This document shows positions 7,349 through 15,036 of a stretch of 17,008 bases of DNA, piece by piece; within the stretch, counting starts at the first letter, position 1; every line of letters begins with the position of its first letter. The notes below the pieces were generated by a model, which was given only the letters and a program-made list of their open reading frames with translations, was not told the DNA's origin and ran no database searches. The DNA is from an uncultured Desulfuromonadales bacterium (GTDB taxonomy: Bacteria; Desulfobacterota; Desulfuromonadia; Desulfuromonadales; Geopsychrobacteraceae). The DNA is taken from contig CALZLE010000036.1 of NCBI GenBank assembly GCA_945788205.1, positions 1 through 17,008 of the forward strand, in the 5' to 3' direction. The position numbers and the translations under genes were made by a program.

Positions 7349-9168
7349 ATACCGAATTGCGGCTACATGGCCGGATCAACGAAAGTATCGAATACTACGC
7401 CACCGCAGCCGGGCACCTGACGACACACCACCATTTTTATCAGATTTCCGATCAGCAACTGCGTTTTTTTGCCCCCGGCAGCGAACTGACTCTCGATAGC
7501 ACTGGCATTCGACAACAGGGCAACGGTGGCACCTTTTGTGAGTATATGTTCGGCGTCGATCAGCCACTGGCTGATTTGACCAAAGACGGCATCCACAATC
7601 GGTTGACTCTGCTCGGAGCCAGCTATGACGAGGGTGGCGCGCTGGCTATCTGTGAAAACAACCGTTGCGACCAGACCTATGAACAAATCTTTTTCGAGGG
7701 ACATGCGGTTTTCAACTGCTTTTTCTTTATTGAAGGATTGGCCGGCAAAGGGCACCAGCAGCAGCAAGAGCAGATTCTACTTCACCTCGGAAAAAGCCTT
7801 AAACGGATCAACAATCTCAACCAGCAGGATGATACCCAATTGGTTGCAGATCTGCTGACCATGCTGCCGAAAAAAAGTACCCTCTACCTGATCCGCCTGA
7901 TCAACACCCGCAACCGCCGCTATCAGCAGGAGTTTCAACAGCTCTACTACCAGCATCGCTCAATCCCCGATGAGTACTTTACCGAGCTGCAGAGTCTGGC
8001 CAATGACATGGGGATCGATCGCTACCAGCAGGAGCGAATTCGGGTTGATGTCATGTACCGGCATCGCGATAATTACCGAATCATCGATGAGTACAAAAAG
8101 ATCCTCATCGCTTGTCATCATCAAGGCTTTCTCGGCACCGACCAGCATGCCCAGCTTATTCGGCTAAAAACACTCTCGGTACGGAACAAAATACCTGCGG
8201 CGATGTTTTTAACCCTCGACCAGCAATTGCAGGTCAAACCGGACGAAACCGCCGTTGTTCCTATTTACATCACCACCACCCAGAATATCTTGCAGCAGCT
8301 GTTCCGCTCGGATCGAAAAATTGAGCAGGGGGTCGACGCCGATGCAATGGAGAAACTCCTGTTTGCGAAGCTGCAAGCGCATCGAAATCGTGATCATCGC
8401 TTTGAACAGTTACTACTTGAGACTGGCAAAGTTTGTGATGAAAAAATCCGCGATGGGGCGTCACTGACATTGCTGGAAAACTTTTCCTACATCATTACCT
8501 TTTTCGATCGCTACGACAGCACCTCAAGCTATCTGGGCCAGATGGCCTTCATGGAAAATTTTCGGCTCACCGATAATATTCTGCGCAGCTTGATCGGCAA
8601 TCAACAAGCATTCAACGACCTGAGTCATGATCTGTTCGGCAGACTGTTTTTCGATGATATTCTTGAAAATGGCTATCTTGGTAGATTCGGTCGACGCAAG
8701 CTGCACTGTTTACGCAAAGGTCTGGCAGAGGTCGGAATCGGCCGCCTGGACATGCCTGAACTGGTCACGCAAGTAAAACAGCTCGATGCCGAAGAGCGCC
8801 TTTACAACACGATCCTGCTAAATGCCAAGGAGCGGATTCGTAACCGCTATTCACGCTATGATACGCCATCCGAACAAACCAAACTGTTCAACGAATTAAG
8901 CGATGAACTGCTGGTCCGCGGTATCATCAGTGATCTCCTCGACCCGAAGCTGTTCCGCAGCGTTATTCACGACATCAAGAAGGAAGCGATCTACTTGCAT
9001 AATCTGCTGCCGGAGATTATTGCCTCCAAAGATCGAGAGCTGCGCGAAGATTTCCTTTCCAACAGCGGCCTCGATCGCTTTTATGTCGAAGAATTGGAGC
9101 GAGAATATTTTACCCTTAACCAAATCGATCTCGATCATCTGGATCAACTCAGAGTCGACATCGAATGA
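7345..9168 (+). CDS. Uncharacterised 607-residue protein coupled to the PhnP-like hydrolase
   Basis: I recognise no enzymatic motif. It has no signal peptide or membrane helix, so it should be cytoplasmic. The first 150 residues or so look mixed or beta-rich with scattered aromatic and cysteine residues (GTFCEYMFGVD, FFEGHAVFNCFFFIEG). The remainder is strongly helical, charged and rich in Leu, Gln, Arg and Asp, for example DEYFTELQSLANDMGIDRYQ, and ends in acidic helices (LEREYFTLNQIDLDHLDQLR). It overlaps the upstream hydrolase gene by four bases with GGGAG as ribosome binding site. I believe similar proteins occur in Geobacter relatives under a family of unknown function (possibly TIGR04442), but cannot verify that here. 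The helical bulk suggests a scaffold or binding protein rather than a catalyst; this is inference. The gene is clearly real from its length and codon usage. Confidence 0.85.
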   Translation: MNTELRLHGRINESIEYYATAAGHLTTHHHFYQISDQQLRFFAPGSELTLDSTGIRQQGNGGTFCEYMFGVDQPLADLTKDGIHNRLTLLGASYDEGGALAICENNRCDQTYEQIFFEGHAVFNCFFFIEGLAGKGHQQQQEQILLHLGKSLKRINNLNQQDDTQLVADLLTMLPKKSTLYLIRLINTRNRRYQQEFQQLYYQHRSIPDEYFTELQSLANDMGIDRYQQERIRVDVMYRHRDNYRIIDEYKKILIACHHQGFLGTDQHAQLIRLKTLSVRNKIPAAMFLTLDQQLQVKPDETAVVPIYITTTQNILQQLFRSDRKIEQGVDADAMEKLLFAKLQAHRNRDHRFEQLLLETGKVCDEKIRDGASLTLLENFSYIITFFDRYDSTSSYLGQMAFMENFRLTDNILRSLIGNQQAFNDLSHDLFGRLFFDDILENGYLGRFGRRKLHCLRKGLAEVGIGRLDMPELVTQVKQLDAEERLYNTILLNAKERIRNRYSRYDTPSEQTKLFNELSDELLVRGIISDLLDPKLFRSVIHDIKKEAIYLHNLLPEIIASKDRELREDFLSNSGLDRFYVEELEREYFTLNQIDLDHLDQLRVDIE

Positions 9169-9255
9169 TTTACCCGTCAAACCGGGTCACGCTCTGTTAA
9201 GCTTAACTGCATTGAAATATGAACACTTATCATCCGCTGTTCCAGGGAGCTCGTC

Positions 9256-11322
9256 ATGGCAGATGTCAACCGCAACCAGATCCGCAATTTCGGCATCATC
9301 TCACACATCGATGCTGGCAAGACCACCGTTTCCGAACGGATTCTCTTCTACACCGGTGAAATCCACAAAATGGGTGAGGTCCACGACGGTATGGCGGTCA
9401 TGGATTGGATGGAGCAGGAGCAGGAGCGCGGCATTACCATCACCGCTTCGGCGACCTGCTGCCAGTGGCGCGACTACACTTTTAACCTGATCGACACCCC
9501 CGGCCATATCGACTTTACAATTGAAGTGGAACGCTCGCTACGCGCTCTTGACGGTGCAGTGGCAATTTTCAGTGCCGTTGAAGGCGTTCAGCCACAGAGT
9601 GAATCGGTCTGGCGCCAAGCGGATCGCTATCAGGTTCCACGAATCTGTCTGATCAACAAAATGGATCGGATCGGTGCGGATCACCGGGCAGTGCTGATTG
9701 CGCTGATCGAAAAATTGCAGGCAAAGCCGGTCCTGCTGCAGCTGCCGATCGGCAACGAAGACACCTTCTGTGGCGTCATCGATCTGATCCACGAAAAAAC
9801 GATTCTGTTTCACGAAGAGGATCTTGGTCAGACACTGATCGACGGTGAAATCCCTGAGGAGTTGCGCGAAGAAGCCCAGCAGGCCCGAGAACGGATCATT
9901 GAAGCGGCGGCCGATTATGATGACAACATCCTGAACGATTTTCTCGAGGGCAACCCAATTGCCGGTGAGCGGCTGTTGCCCGCCTTGCGACAGGGCGTCG
10001 TCAGCTGCCAGATTTCGCCGGTGTTCCTCGGTTCGGCACTGCGTAACAAAGGGATTCAACCACTGCTCGATGCCATCTGCGCCCTCCTCCCTTCGCCCCT
10101 CGACATCAATCCAGAGAAAGCCACACGACTCGACAATCAAGAGCAGCAGCTGGTCAAAACAGACGCCAAAGGGCCCCTCTGTGCTCTGGCGTTTAAGGTT
10201 CTGGCCGACGATGGCCGCAAACTGACCTACCTGCGCCTCTACTCCGGGAGTGTCAAACCGGGCGATTCAGTCTATAACAGTCGCACCCTTGCTGAAGAAA
10301 AGGTCGCCCGCCTGTTCCGCATGCATTCGCACAAACGGGAGCGGATCGACCATGCTGTTGCCGGGGATATTGTCACTGCCACCGGGTTAAAAAATGTCCT
10401 CACTGGCGACACCATCAGCCTGCTGGAAACACCACTGCAGTTGGCCGGACTGGAATATCCCGAACCGGTCGTCTCACTGGCGGTCGAAGCGAAGACGGTT
10501 GATGATCGCGATAAACTTCCACCGGCGCTGGAAAAGCTACAGTGGGAAGATCCAACTTTTCTGGTGAAAGAAGATCCGGAAACCGGCCAGACTCTGCTGA
10601 CCGGAATGGGAGAGCTGCACCTTGAGGTCGTTGTGCAACGCTTGGAGACCGACTTCAGCGTCAGCACCGTAACCGGTCGACCGCAGGTCGTCTACCGTGA
10701 AACTCTGACCAAAGCCAGTCAGCAACACGAACTGTTCGAGCGAGAAATTGACGGAAAAATGCATCATGGCGAAGTGACCATCAGCATCACCCCTCAGGAC
10801 CGCCGCAGTGGCCTGCAGATCGAAATTGACGAAACAATCCTGCAACAGTGGCCGGAAGAGGCCCGAGAAGTTCTCCAACTGCAGCTATCGGCGGCCTGTC
10901 AGTCTGGCCCGGTGGCCGGGTATCCGTTGACCGACATGAAGCTGGTTCTGACCAAGGCACCATACGACAGCAATAAAACCACTGACCTCGGCATCTCGGC
11001 AGCCCTTAATCGAGCCGTTTCTCTCGCGCTAAGTGGTGGCAAACCGACCATGCTGGAGCCGGTTATGGCCCTCGAACTGACCGCACCAGCCGACTACACC
11101 GGCCGGGTGATGGGCAGCTTGCAGCAAAAACGGGGACAGGTAGAAGGGGTAATTTCACGACCGGGACAGGATGTTATCCGTGCTACCGTCCCGCTGCTGG
11201 AAATGTTCGGCTACATGACCGAACTGCGCAGCGCAACGAAAGGCCAAGGAAGCTTTACCATGGAGTTTTCCCACTTCGATCAAGCGCCAGCAGAAACACT
11301 GCAGAAGTTTGGAATCTCCTGA
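9256..11322 (+). CDS. fusA2: Elongation factor G paralogue (EF-G2-like)
   Basis: Translational GTPase of 688 residues, near the usual 690-700. All G motifs are intact: HIDAGKTT (17-24), RGITIT in switch I, DTPGH (80-84, catalytic His84), NKMD (134-137) and GSAL. Domain II, domain III (GMGELHLEVV) and domain V (EMFGYMTELRSATKGQGSFT) are well conserved. Domain IV departs from ordinary EF-G at both tip loops that enter the decoding centre: the GGVIPKEY-like loop reads LQQWPEEA (529-536) and the SYHDVDSSE-like loop reads APYDSNKTTD (568-577), losing the usual His-Asp-Val-Asp. No rpsL, rpsG or tuf is adjacent, so this is not the str-operon copy. It may belong to EF-G II or the recycling-type EF-G of deltaproteobacteria. 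AGGGAG precedes the ATG. The role (translocation, recycling or stress-specific) is open. Confidence 0.93.
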   Translation: MADVNRNQIRNFGIISHIDAGKTTVSERILFYTGEIHKMGEVHDGMAVMDWMEQEQERGITITASATCCQWRDYTFNLIDTPGHIDFTIEVERSLRALDGAVAIFSAVEGVQPQSESVWRQADRYQVPRICLINKMDRIGADHRAVLIALIEKLQAKPVLLQLPIGNEDTFCGVIDLIHEKTILFHEEDLGQTLIDGEIPEELREEAQQARERIIEAAADYDDNILNDFLEGNPIAGERLLPALRQGVVSCQISPVFLGSALRNKGIQPLLDAICALLPSPLDINPEKATRLDNQEQQLVKTDAKGPLCALAFKVLADDGRKLTYLRLYSGSVKPGDSVYNSRTLAEEKVARLFRMHSHKRERIDHAVAGDIVTATGLKNVLTGDTISLLETPLQLAGLEYPEPVVSLAVEAKTVDDRDKLPPALEKLQWEDPTFLVKEDPETGQTLLTGMGELHLEVVVQRLETDFSVSTVTGRPQVVYRETLTKASQQHELFEREIDGKMHHGEVTISITPQDRRSGLQIEIDETILQQWPEEAREVLQLQLSAACQSGPVAGYPLTDMKLVLTKAPYDSNKTTDLGISAALNRAVSLALSGGKPTMLEPVMALELTAPADYTGRVMGSLQQKRGQVEGVISRPGQDVIRATVPLLEMFGYMTELRSATKGQGSFTMEFSHFDQAPAETLQKFGIS

Positions 11323-11365
11323 GAGTTGGCCGAATTCAAAAAGAAATAATAAAACAGGTGGCTGA

Positions 11366-11458
11366 TTATTCGAGGAGCTTTTCTATCATATTCACAACAT
11401 CGACCGGTGTTGCTGGCTTGTAAATGAAATTTTTCCCTTCCTGCAACACTCCATAAGG
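11366..11458 (-). pseudogene. Relic: C-terminal end of a response-regulator receiver domain
   Basis: On the minus strand a 30-codon frame ending in TAA (11366-11368) reads PYGVLQEGKNFIYKPATP followed by VDVVNMIEKLLE. This is the typical last segment of a receiver domain, in which a helix and strand end in the invariant Lys-Pro (here YKP) and are followed by the final helix. Upstream in this frame the similarity stops at once and no start codon is available; the nuclease gene ends only 20 bases away in another frame. It therefore looks like the surviving 3' end of a receiver-ended gene such as a hybrid kinase. It is not a copy of the receiver encoded at 11970-12300, which ends YLKKPYSLQDLGLAVKEE. 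Confidence 0.7.
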
Positions 11459-11478
11459 CTCGAAGAAACAAGTGAATT

Positions 11479-11838
11479 TTAATATTCCTGATAAATCGCC
11501 TGACCATTTTCAACCAGCAGGTCATTGGCATTGCGCCATTGATCAGTCGGAGCATCGTATATCCAAATCTCCGCCAGATAGCGCCCGTACTTCCCCTTCC
11601 TATCACGAATGGTCTGGATCATCACATCCTTGTCAAGGATCAACTCGCGCAGATAATCGCGGGACTGGAGCCCGGCTTCCCTGCTTTCGCCCCGCACTTC
11701 CGGGGCGTTAATTCGGCGCAACCGCAGAGTCTCTTTCTTGACCCAAATACCGAAACCGAGGTCGATATCAACATGGCAGGTATCGCCGTCATAAACCGAA
11801 ACAACATGTGCGCGGTAATAGAAACATTTTTCATTCAT
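11479..11838 (-). CDS. Staphylococcal-nuclease-like (thermonuclease family) protein
   Basis: Small SNase-fold protein of 119 residues, predicted to cleave nucleic acid in a calcium-dependent way. The OB-fold signature is present: VYDGDTCHVDID (Asp17, Asp19), LRLRRINAPEVRGE (Arg39, Asn44, Glu47) and GKYGRYLAEIW (Arg86). These correspond to the SNase metal ligand, both catalytic arginines and the general-base Glu. The second metal-ligand Asp of the staphylococcal enzyme is Asn here; an Asn at this place also occurs in phage-like members. There is no signal peptide, unlike secreted thermonucleases, so it should act in the cytoplasm. GGGAG lies about 7 bases before the ATG. It sits between the kinase gene and a receiver relic and may be a recent arrival. 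Activity is probable but not assured. Confidence 0.85.
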   Translation of the reverse strand: MNEKCFYYRAHVVSVYDGDTCHVDIDLGFGIWVKKETLRLRRINAPEVRGESREAGLQSRDYLRELILDKDVMIQTIRDRKGKYGRYLAEIWIYDAPTDQWRNANDLLVENGQAIYQEY

Positions 11839-11969
11839 AAATTACTCCCTCATATAAAACTGTCAATGTCATCAAATCTCCACATTAAGCATAGCGTCTT
11901 TTTCTTCCTGCAGAGAAAAGGCAGAGCACTTTATGCAGCAATCTTGATACGACCTGGTAGAAAAGCGGG

Positions 11970-14114
11970 CTATTTTTTAGCCAACTCCTCCTTCACCGCC
12001 AACCCGAGATCCTGTAAACTGTAAGGCTTCTTCAGGTAGCTTCCGGCACCGGCTGCTTGTGCCAGCTGAACTTCGTTGTTATCGGAGAAGCCGCTGCTGA
12101 TCACCGCCTTCTGTCCAGGCTGTAGCGTAACGGCCTGCAAGTAGGTTTCACAACCATTTATACCCGGGTCCATTATCATATCGAGGAGTAACAGGTCGGC
12201 TTTATTCTGCTGGAGAAAATCGATTGCTTCTTCGCCGCTCGCGACGCATGTGACTCGATAATTCAAACTTTGCAACAACTGAACAGCCAAGTCACGAATC
12301 TGTGCATCGTCATCAATAACCAGAATGTGTTCGCTATTCCCGCTCAGTTCTGCAACCGACAACTGAAACTCTTCAGCACTCCTCTCCTCGCGGACAACGG
12401 GGAGAAAAACCTTGAAGCAACTGCCGTTTTTCAAAGCATCAACCTCAACGTAGCCACAATGGTCATGGACAGTATTCCAGACGACCGTTAACCCTAAGCC
12501 AGTACCACTGTGCCCCATTTTTTTGCGGCTGAAAAAGGGATCGAAGATATGCTCCATATCCTCTGCGGAGATCCCTGGCCCGGCATCGCAAACGCGTAGG
12601 AGAACGTACTCACCGACTTCGACCTTTTCGTACTGACCAAAGGGATTATCGATATAACAATTCTCCGTTACAAGGCTGATTTCACCTTCAACCGTTGCTT
12701 CAGCAGCGTTAAGCACCAGATTCATGATGACCTTCTTGATGTGCGTTGCCGAACAAGACACATTAAAAAGATCGTCAGACAAGTGACTAGACAGGTTGAC
12801 CTGCGGAAACCGCTTGCCAAGCTCGGCATGCTCCGGCGAAATTAAATACTCCTTGATCAAACAATTGAGATTGATGATCTTTTTATTCGAAGCGGCATTT
12901 CGTGAGATGGTTAACATGTCGGCAACCACTGCAGCAGCACGTTCCCCGGAATCTTTTATTGCACCTGCGTGCTTACGAAAAGAACTGTCCTCCGGCAACT
13001 TCATCAGCATTAATTCAGCGTACCCGGTCACCCCGGAGAGGATGTTATTCAGGTCGTGCGCCACGCCACCTGCGAGTAAACCCAAGGCCTCCATTTTCTT
13101 TGATTGATTGATCTGTTCCTGCAGCTGTTCTTTTTCCTGCTCAGCCTGAACCCGCTCTTCCAACTCATTCTGCAGCTCTTTTGTTCTTTGTTGTACCTGA
13201 CTTTTAAGGCTACGGTTCCAAAACAGAATAATCAGCAGAGTCAGCAAAAAGACCGCCGCCAGGACATTGGCGATAAAGGTTGGAGAAGGGTTCCACCCTT
13301 CCTGGCCAAGAAAAATCCAGCTGTCGATAATCGCTTTGCGCTCCTGCGCTGTGATGGTTGCCATTCCCTTGCTCAGAATACTGTGCAGTTCTGGCCAATC
13401 GCTTCGAGAGGCAAAGGACAGGTCGAAGATAAAATCTGTATCTTCCGTAACTTTGAGGTTTGTAATGCCATCCTTGGCGATATAGTACGACGCTGATGCG
13501 ATATTAAGGATCATCGCATCAACTTTGCCGAAAGAAACCTGCCGAAGACCGGAAGAGATATCGGGCATAACATCCAGCGGAATGTTCGGATACACCCGCT
13601 GCATATATTCATGATCCGCATAGTTAGCGACAACGGCAACCCGTTTGCCTGCAAGATCACGTAATTTGGGGAATTCCTGCTGAGAATCCTGCACCAGAAC
13701 TACCGCCGGGAATTCAACAAACGGCTTTGTGAACAGCATGTACTCCAACCGCTCAGGGGTTGGCACGGCTGCACTCAACATATCAATAGTGCGATCCTTT
13801 GCCGCCTGAATCACCTGGCTCCAATTTTCCAACGGGATAACTTCGAACTTGAGCGGCAGCTTTTTTTCCAGCAACGAAATAAAGTCGGCGGAAACTCCCT
13901 GATATTTACCATCAGCAATAAATTCGATGGGCGGGAAATCAGGATCGGGGGAAAGTCGGACCACCGGATGGGCTTCGATCCAGGCGAGTTCCTCAGGAGT
14001 CAGGTTAAGATTCTCGTGACGATCTGCAACTGAAAGTGTGCCCGCAGCCAAAAGGCTGAGCAACGAAGCAAAGGCAACCAAACAAAGACGCACCGGAAGA
14101 TCTTTCCAAACCAT
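11970..14114 (-). CDS. Hybrid sensor histidine kinase with periplasmic SBP-type sensor
   Basis: Membrane sensor kinase of 714 residues with its own receiver. Order: signal peptide or first helix (about 8-30); a periplasmic solute-binding family 3 domain (about 38-265, starting LTPEELAWIEAHPVVRLSPD); membrane helix (about 279-299); a coiled coil of about 45 residues; the phosphoacceptor domain with His353 in GGVAHDLNNILSG; the ATP-binding domain (Asn469 in LNAAEA, DAGPGIS, GTGLGL); and a receiver with acidic VIDDD, Asp645 (LLLLDMIMDPG) and Lys in YLKKP. The sensor should detect an amino-acid-like or other small solute. I prefer the ATG at 14114: TAGGG lies 7 bases upstream and it yields a normal signal peptide. 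The frame extends upstream to an ATG at 14153 and TTG at 14156, neither with a Shine-Dalgarno. No partner regulator adjoins it, so a phosphorelay to a distant protein is likely. Confidence 0.93.
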   Translation of the reverse strand: MVWKDLPVRLCLVAFASLLSLLAAGTLSVADRHENLNLTPEELAWIEAHPVVRLSPDPDFPPIEFIADGKYQGVSADFISLLEKKLPLKFEVIPLENWSQVIQAAKDRTIDMLSAAVPTPERLEYMLFTKPFVEFPAVVLVQDSQQEFPKLRDLAGKRVAVVANYADHEYMQRVYPNIPLDVMPDISSGLRQVSFGKVDAMILNIASASYYIAKDGITNLKVTEDTDFIFDLSFASRSDWPELHSILSKGMATITAQERKAIIDSWIFLGQEGWNPSPTFIANVLAAVFLLTLLIILFWNRSLKSQVQQRTKELQNELEERVQAEQEKEQLQEQINQSKKMEALGLLAGGVAHDLNNILSGVTGYAELMLMKLPEDSSFRKHAGAIKDSGERAAAVVADMLTISRNAASNKKIINLNCLIKEYLISPEHAELGKRFPQVNLSSHLSDDLFNVSCSATHIKKVIMNLVLNAAEATVEGEISLVTENCYIDNPFGQYEKVEVGEYVLLRVCDAGPGISAEDMEHIFDPFFSRKKMGHSGTGLGLTVVWNTVHDHCGYVEVDALKNGSCFKVFLPVVREERSAEEFQLSVAELSGNSEHILVIDDDAQIRDLAVQLLQSLNYRVTCVASGEEAIDFLQQNKADLLLLDMIMDPGINGCETYLQAVTLQPGQKAVISSGFSDNNEVQLAQAAGAGSYLKKPYSLQDLGLAVKEELAKK

Positions 14115-14186
14115 TGGCAACCCTAGAAAAAAATATCCGAACCGCAGAGCCATCAAGCGATTACAGTGAAAAGCGACCCTCGGTTA

Positions 14187-14195
14187 ATCATAACA
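14187..14195 (-). promoter_or_regulatory. Possible extended -10 promoter for the hybrid kinase
   Basis: On the minus strand TGT-TATGAT forms an extended -10 element; no good -35 hexamer is visible upstream. Transcription would start near 14180, about 65 bases before the preferred ATG at 14114. The rest of the gap to gspB (14115-14371, 257 bases) shows no gene and no clear terminator, only a short imperfect direct repeat at 14268-14304 (AAAAGC...CCCGAC twice). Confidence 0.25.
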
Positions 14196-14371
14196 AACTT
14201 ATCCACTATTATTCTTTTTGCAGAAAAACAGGACAAAGGTGAGACTCGATGTTTTAGGCGTGTCGTGAAAAGCACAACCATCCCGACAGAAAAGCTCTCC
14301 CGACTAAACCCACCTTGTTGATGTGCATTTAAAAACGATTCAAGCGGCGAGCGGCGCGTTGCTGTGGGAGA

Positions 14372-15034
14372 TTACTCGGAGCCAGTCCGACGTGGTAACA
14401 AAAAACGATAGCCATCGAAGCTGAAAACTGCTCCATCGGCTCTGATTTCGGCAAGGCGGAATTTGCCCTCGAGCGTTGCCCCCGGTCGCAGAATCTGCTC
14501 GTTGACCCGGACCAGTCCGGCGGATGGGTTTATCTTGTTGTGAGCGTGTAAAGACATGTGCAGCACAGGGATGCGCCGCTGAGTTGTCGTGGGAAGTTCA
14601 TTGATGGCATAGACCCGCTGCTCTGACAACGCTCGGTTCGCTTCGGGAGACGCTTGAGGTACCGAATTTTGAGGCAGAATCTGCGGTGCAGGCTGCTTAA
14701 CCGGTTGCGGTTGGACTTGAACCGCGGGTTGTGGAACGTTCGCAGCTTGCGACGGAGGCTTGTTGGTTTCGGCAACAGCAGGTTGTGGAACGATCGCAGT
14801 TCGCGCCGCTTGCGACGGAGGCTTGCTGGTTTCGGCGACAGGAGGTTGCGGTTCGGAAGAGAGCAGCCAGAACAGAACACCGAAACCCAGGACCAGCACC
14901 GCAATCATGAGACCAGCACGAATCAGACGACGATTTTGCGGCGGCGGTGAGTCATGCACCGTATCAAGCCGCGGAGCGCTGGTCTCCTGCCGTTTTTTAT
15001 CCGATTTTTTCAGTGCATCAAGGATAAAAGACAT
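14372..15034 (-). CDS. gspB: Type II secretion assembly protein GspB
   Basis: Bitopic inner-membrane protein of 220 residues. With GspA it helps move and assemble the type II secretin through the peptidoglycan. The N-terminus MSFILDALKKSDKKRQ is the GspB/ExeB signature. A membrane helix spans about 38-58, followed by a periplasmic Pro/Gln-rich linker (about 61-135) with a tandem repeat, then the C-terminal GspB domain (about 140-220: VLHMSLHAHN, GLVRVNEQILRPGATLEGKF, FSFDGYRFLLP). I place the start at the ATG at 15034, two bases after the gspA stop, because it gives the family N-terminus and has GGGGGTGAG upstream; the frame continues upstream to a GTG at 15040 that overlaps that stop. The two genes form a coupled operon. 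Other gsp genes are not in the window. Confidence 0.92.
   Translation of the reverse strand: MSFILDALKKSDKKRQETSAPRLDTVHDSPPPQNRRLIRAGLMIAVLVLGFGVLFWLLSSEPQPPVAETSKPPSQAARTAIVPQPAVAETNKPPSQAANVPQPAVQVQPQPVKQPAPQILPQNSVPQASPEANRALSEQRVYAINELPTTTQRRIPVLHMSLHAHNKINPSAGLVRVNEQILRPGATLEGKFRLAEIRADGAVFSFDGYRFLLPRRTGSE
14727..14843 (-). repeat. In-frame tandem repeat in the GspB linker
   Basis: Two neighbouring units, 54 bp (14727-14780) and 63 bp (14781-14843), are nearly identical except for one 9-bp in-frame insertion. They encode the repeated PQPxVAETxKPPSQAA segment of the periplasmic linker, and a partial third PQPAV follows. This looks like a recent duplication that changed linker length without shifting frame. 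Confidence 0.75.
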
Positions 15035-15036
15035 CG

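Noticed and set aside
9172..9187. ACCCG/CGGGT hairpin after the 607-aa gene, as a terminator
   Set aside because: Five pairs with no T run; too weak to separate it from the EF-G gene.
9538..10140. Minus-strand open frame of 200 codons
   Set aside because: Antisense to the EF-G paralogue; composition and lack of motifs mark it as a shadow.
11539..12024. Plus-strand open frame of 161 codons
   Set aside because: Antisense to the nuclease gene and the end of the kinase gene, both with clear motifs.
14157..14371. Possible cyclic-di-GMP riboswitch in the kinase leader
   Set aside because: Looked for the GEMM core in this gap because of the signalling context; its conserved segments are absent.
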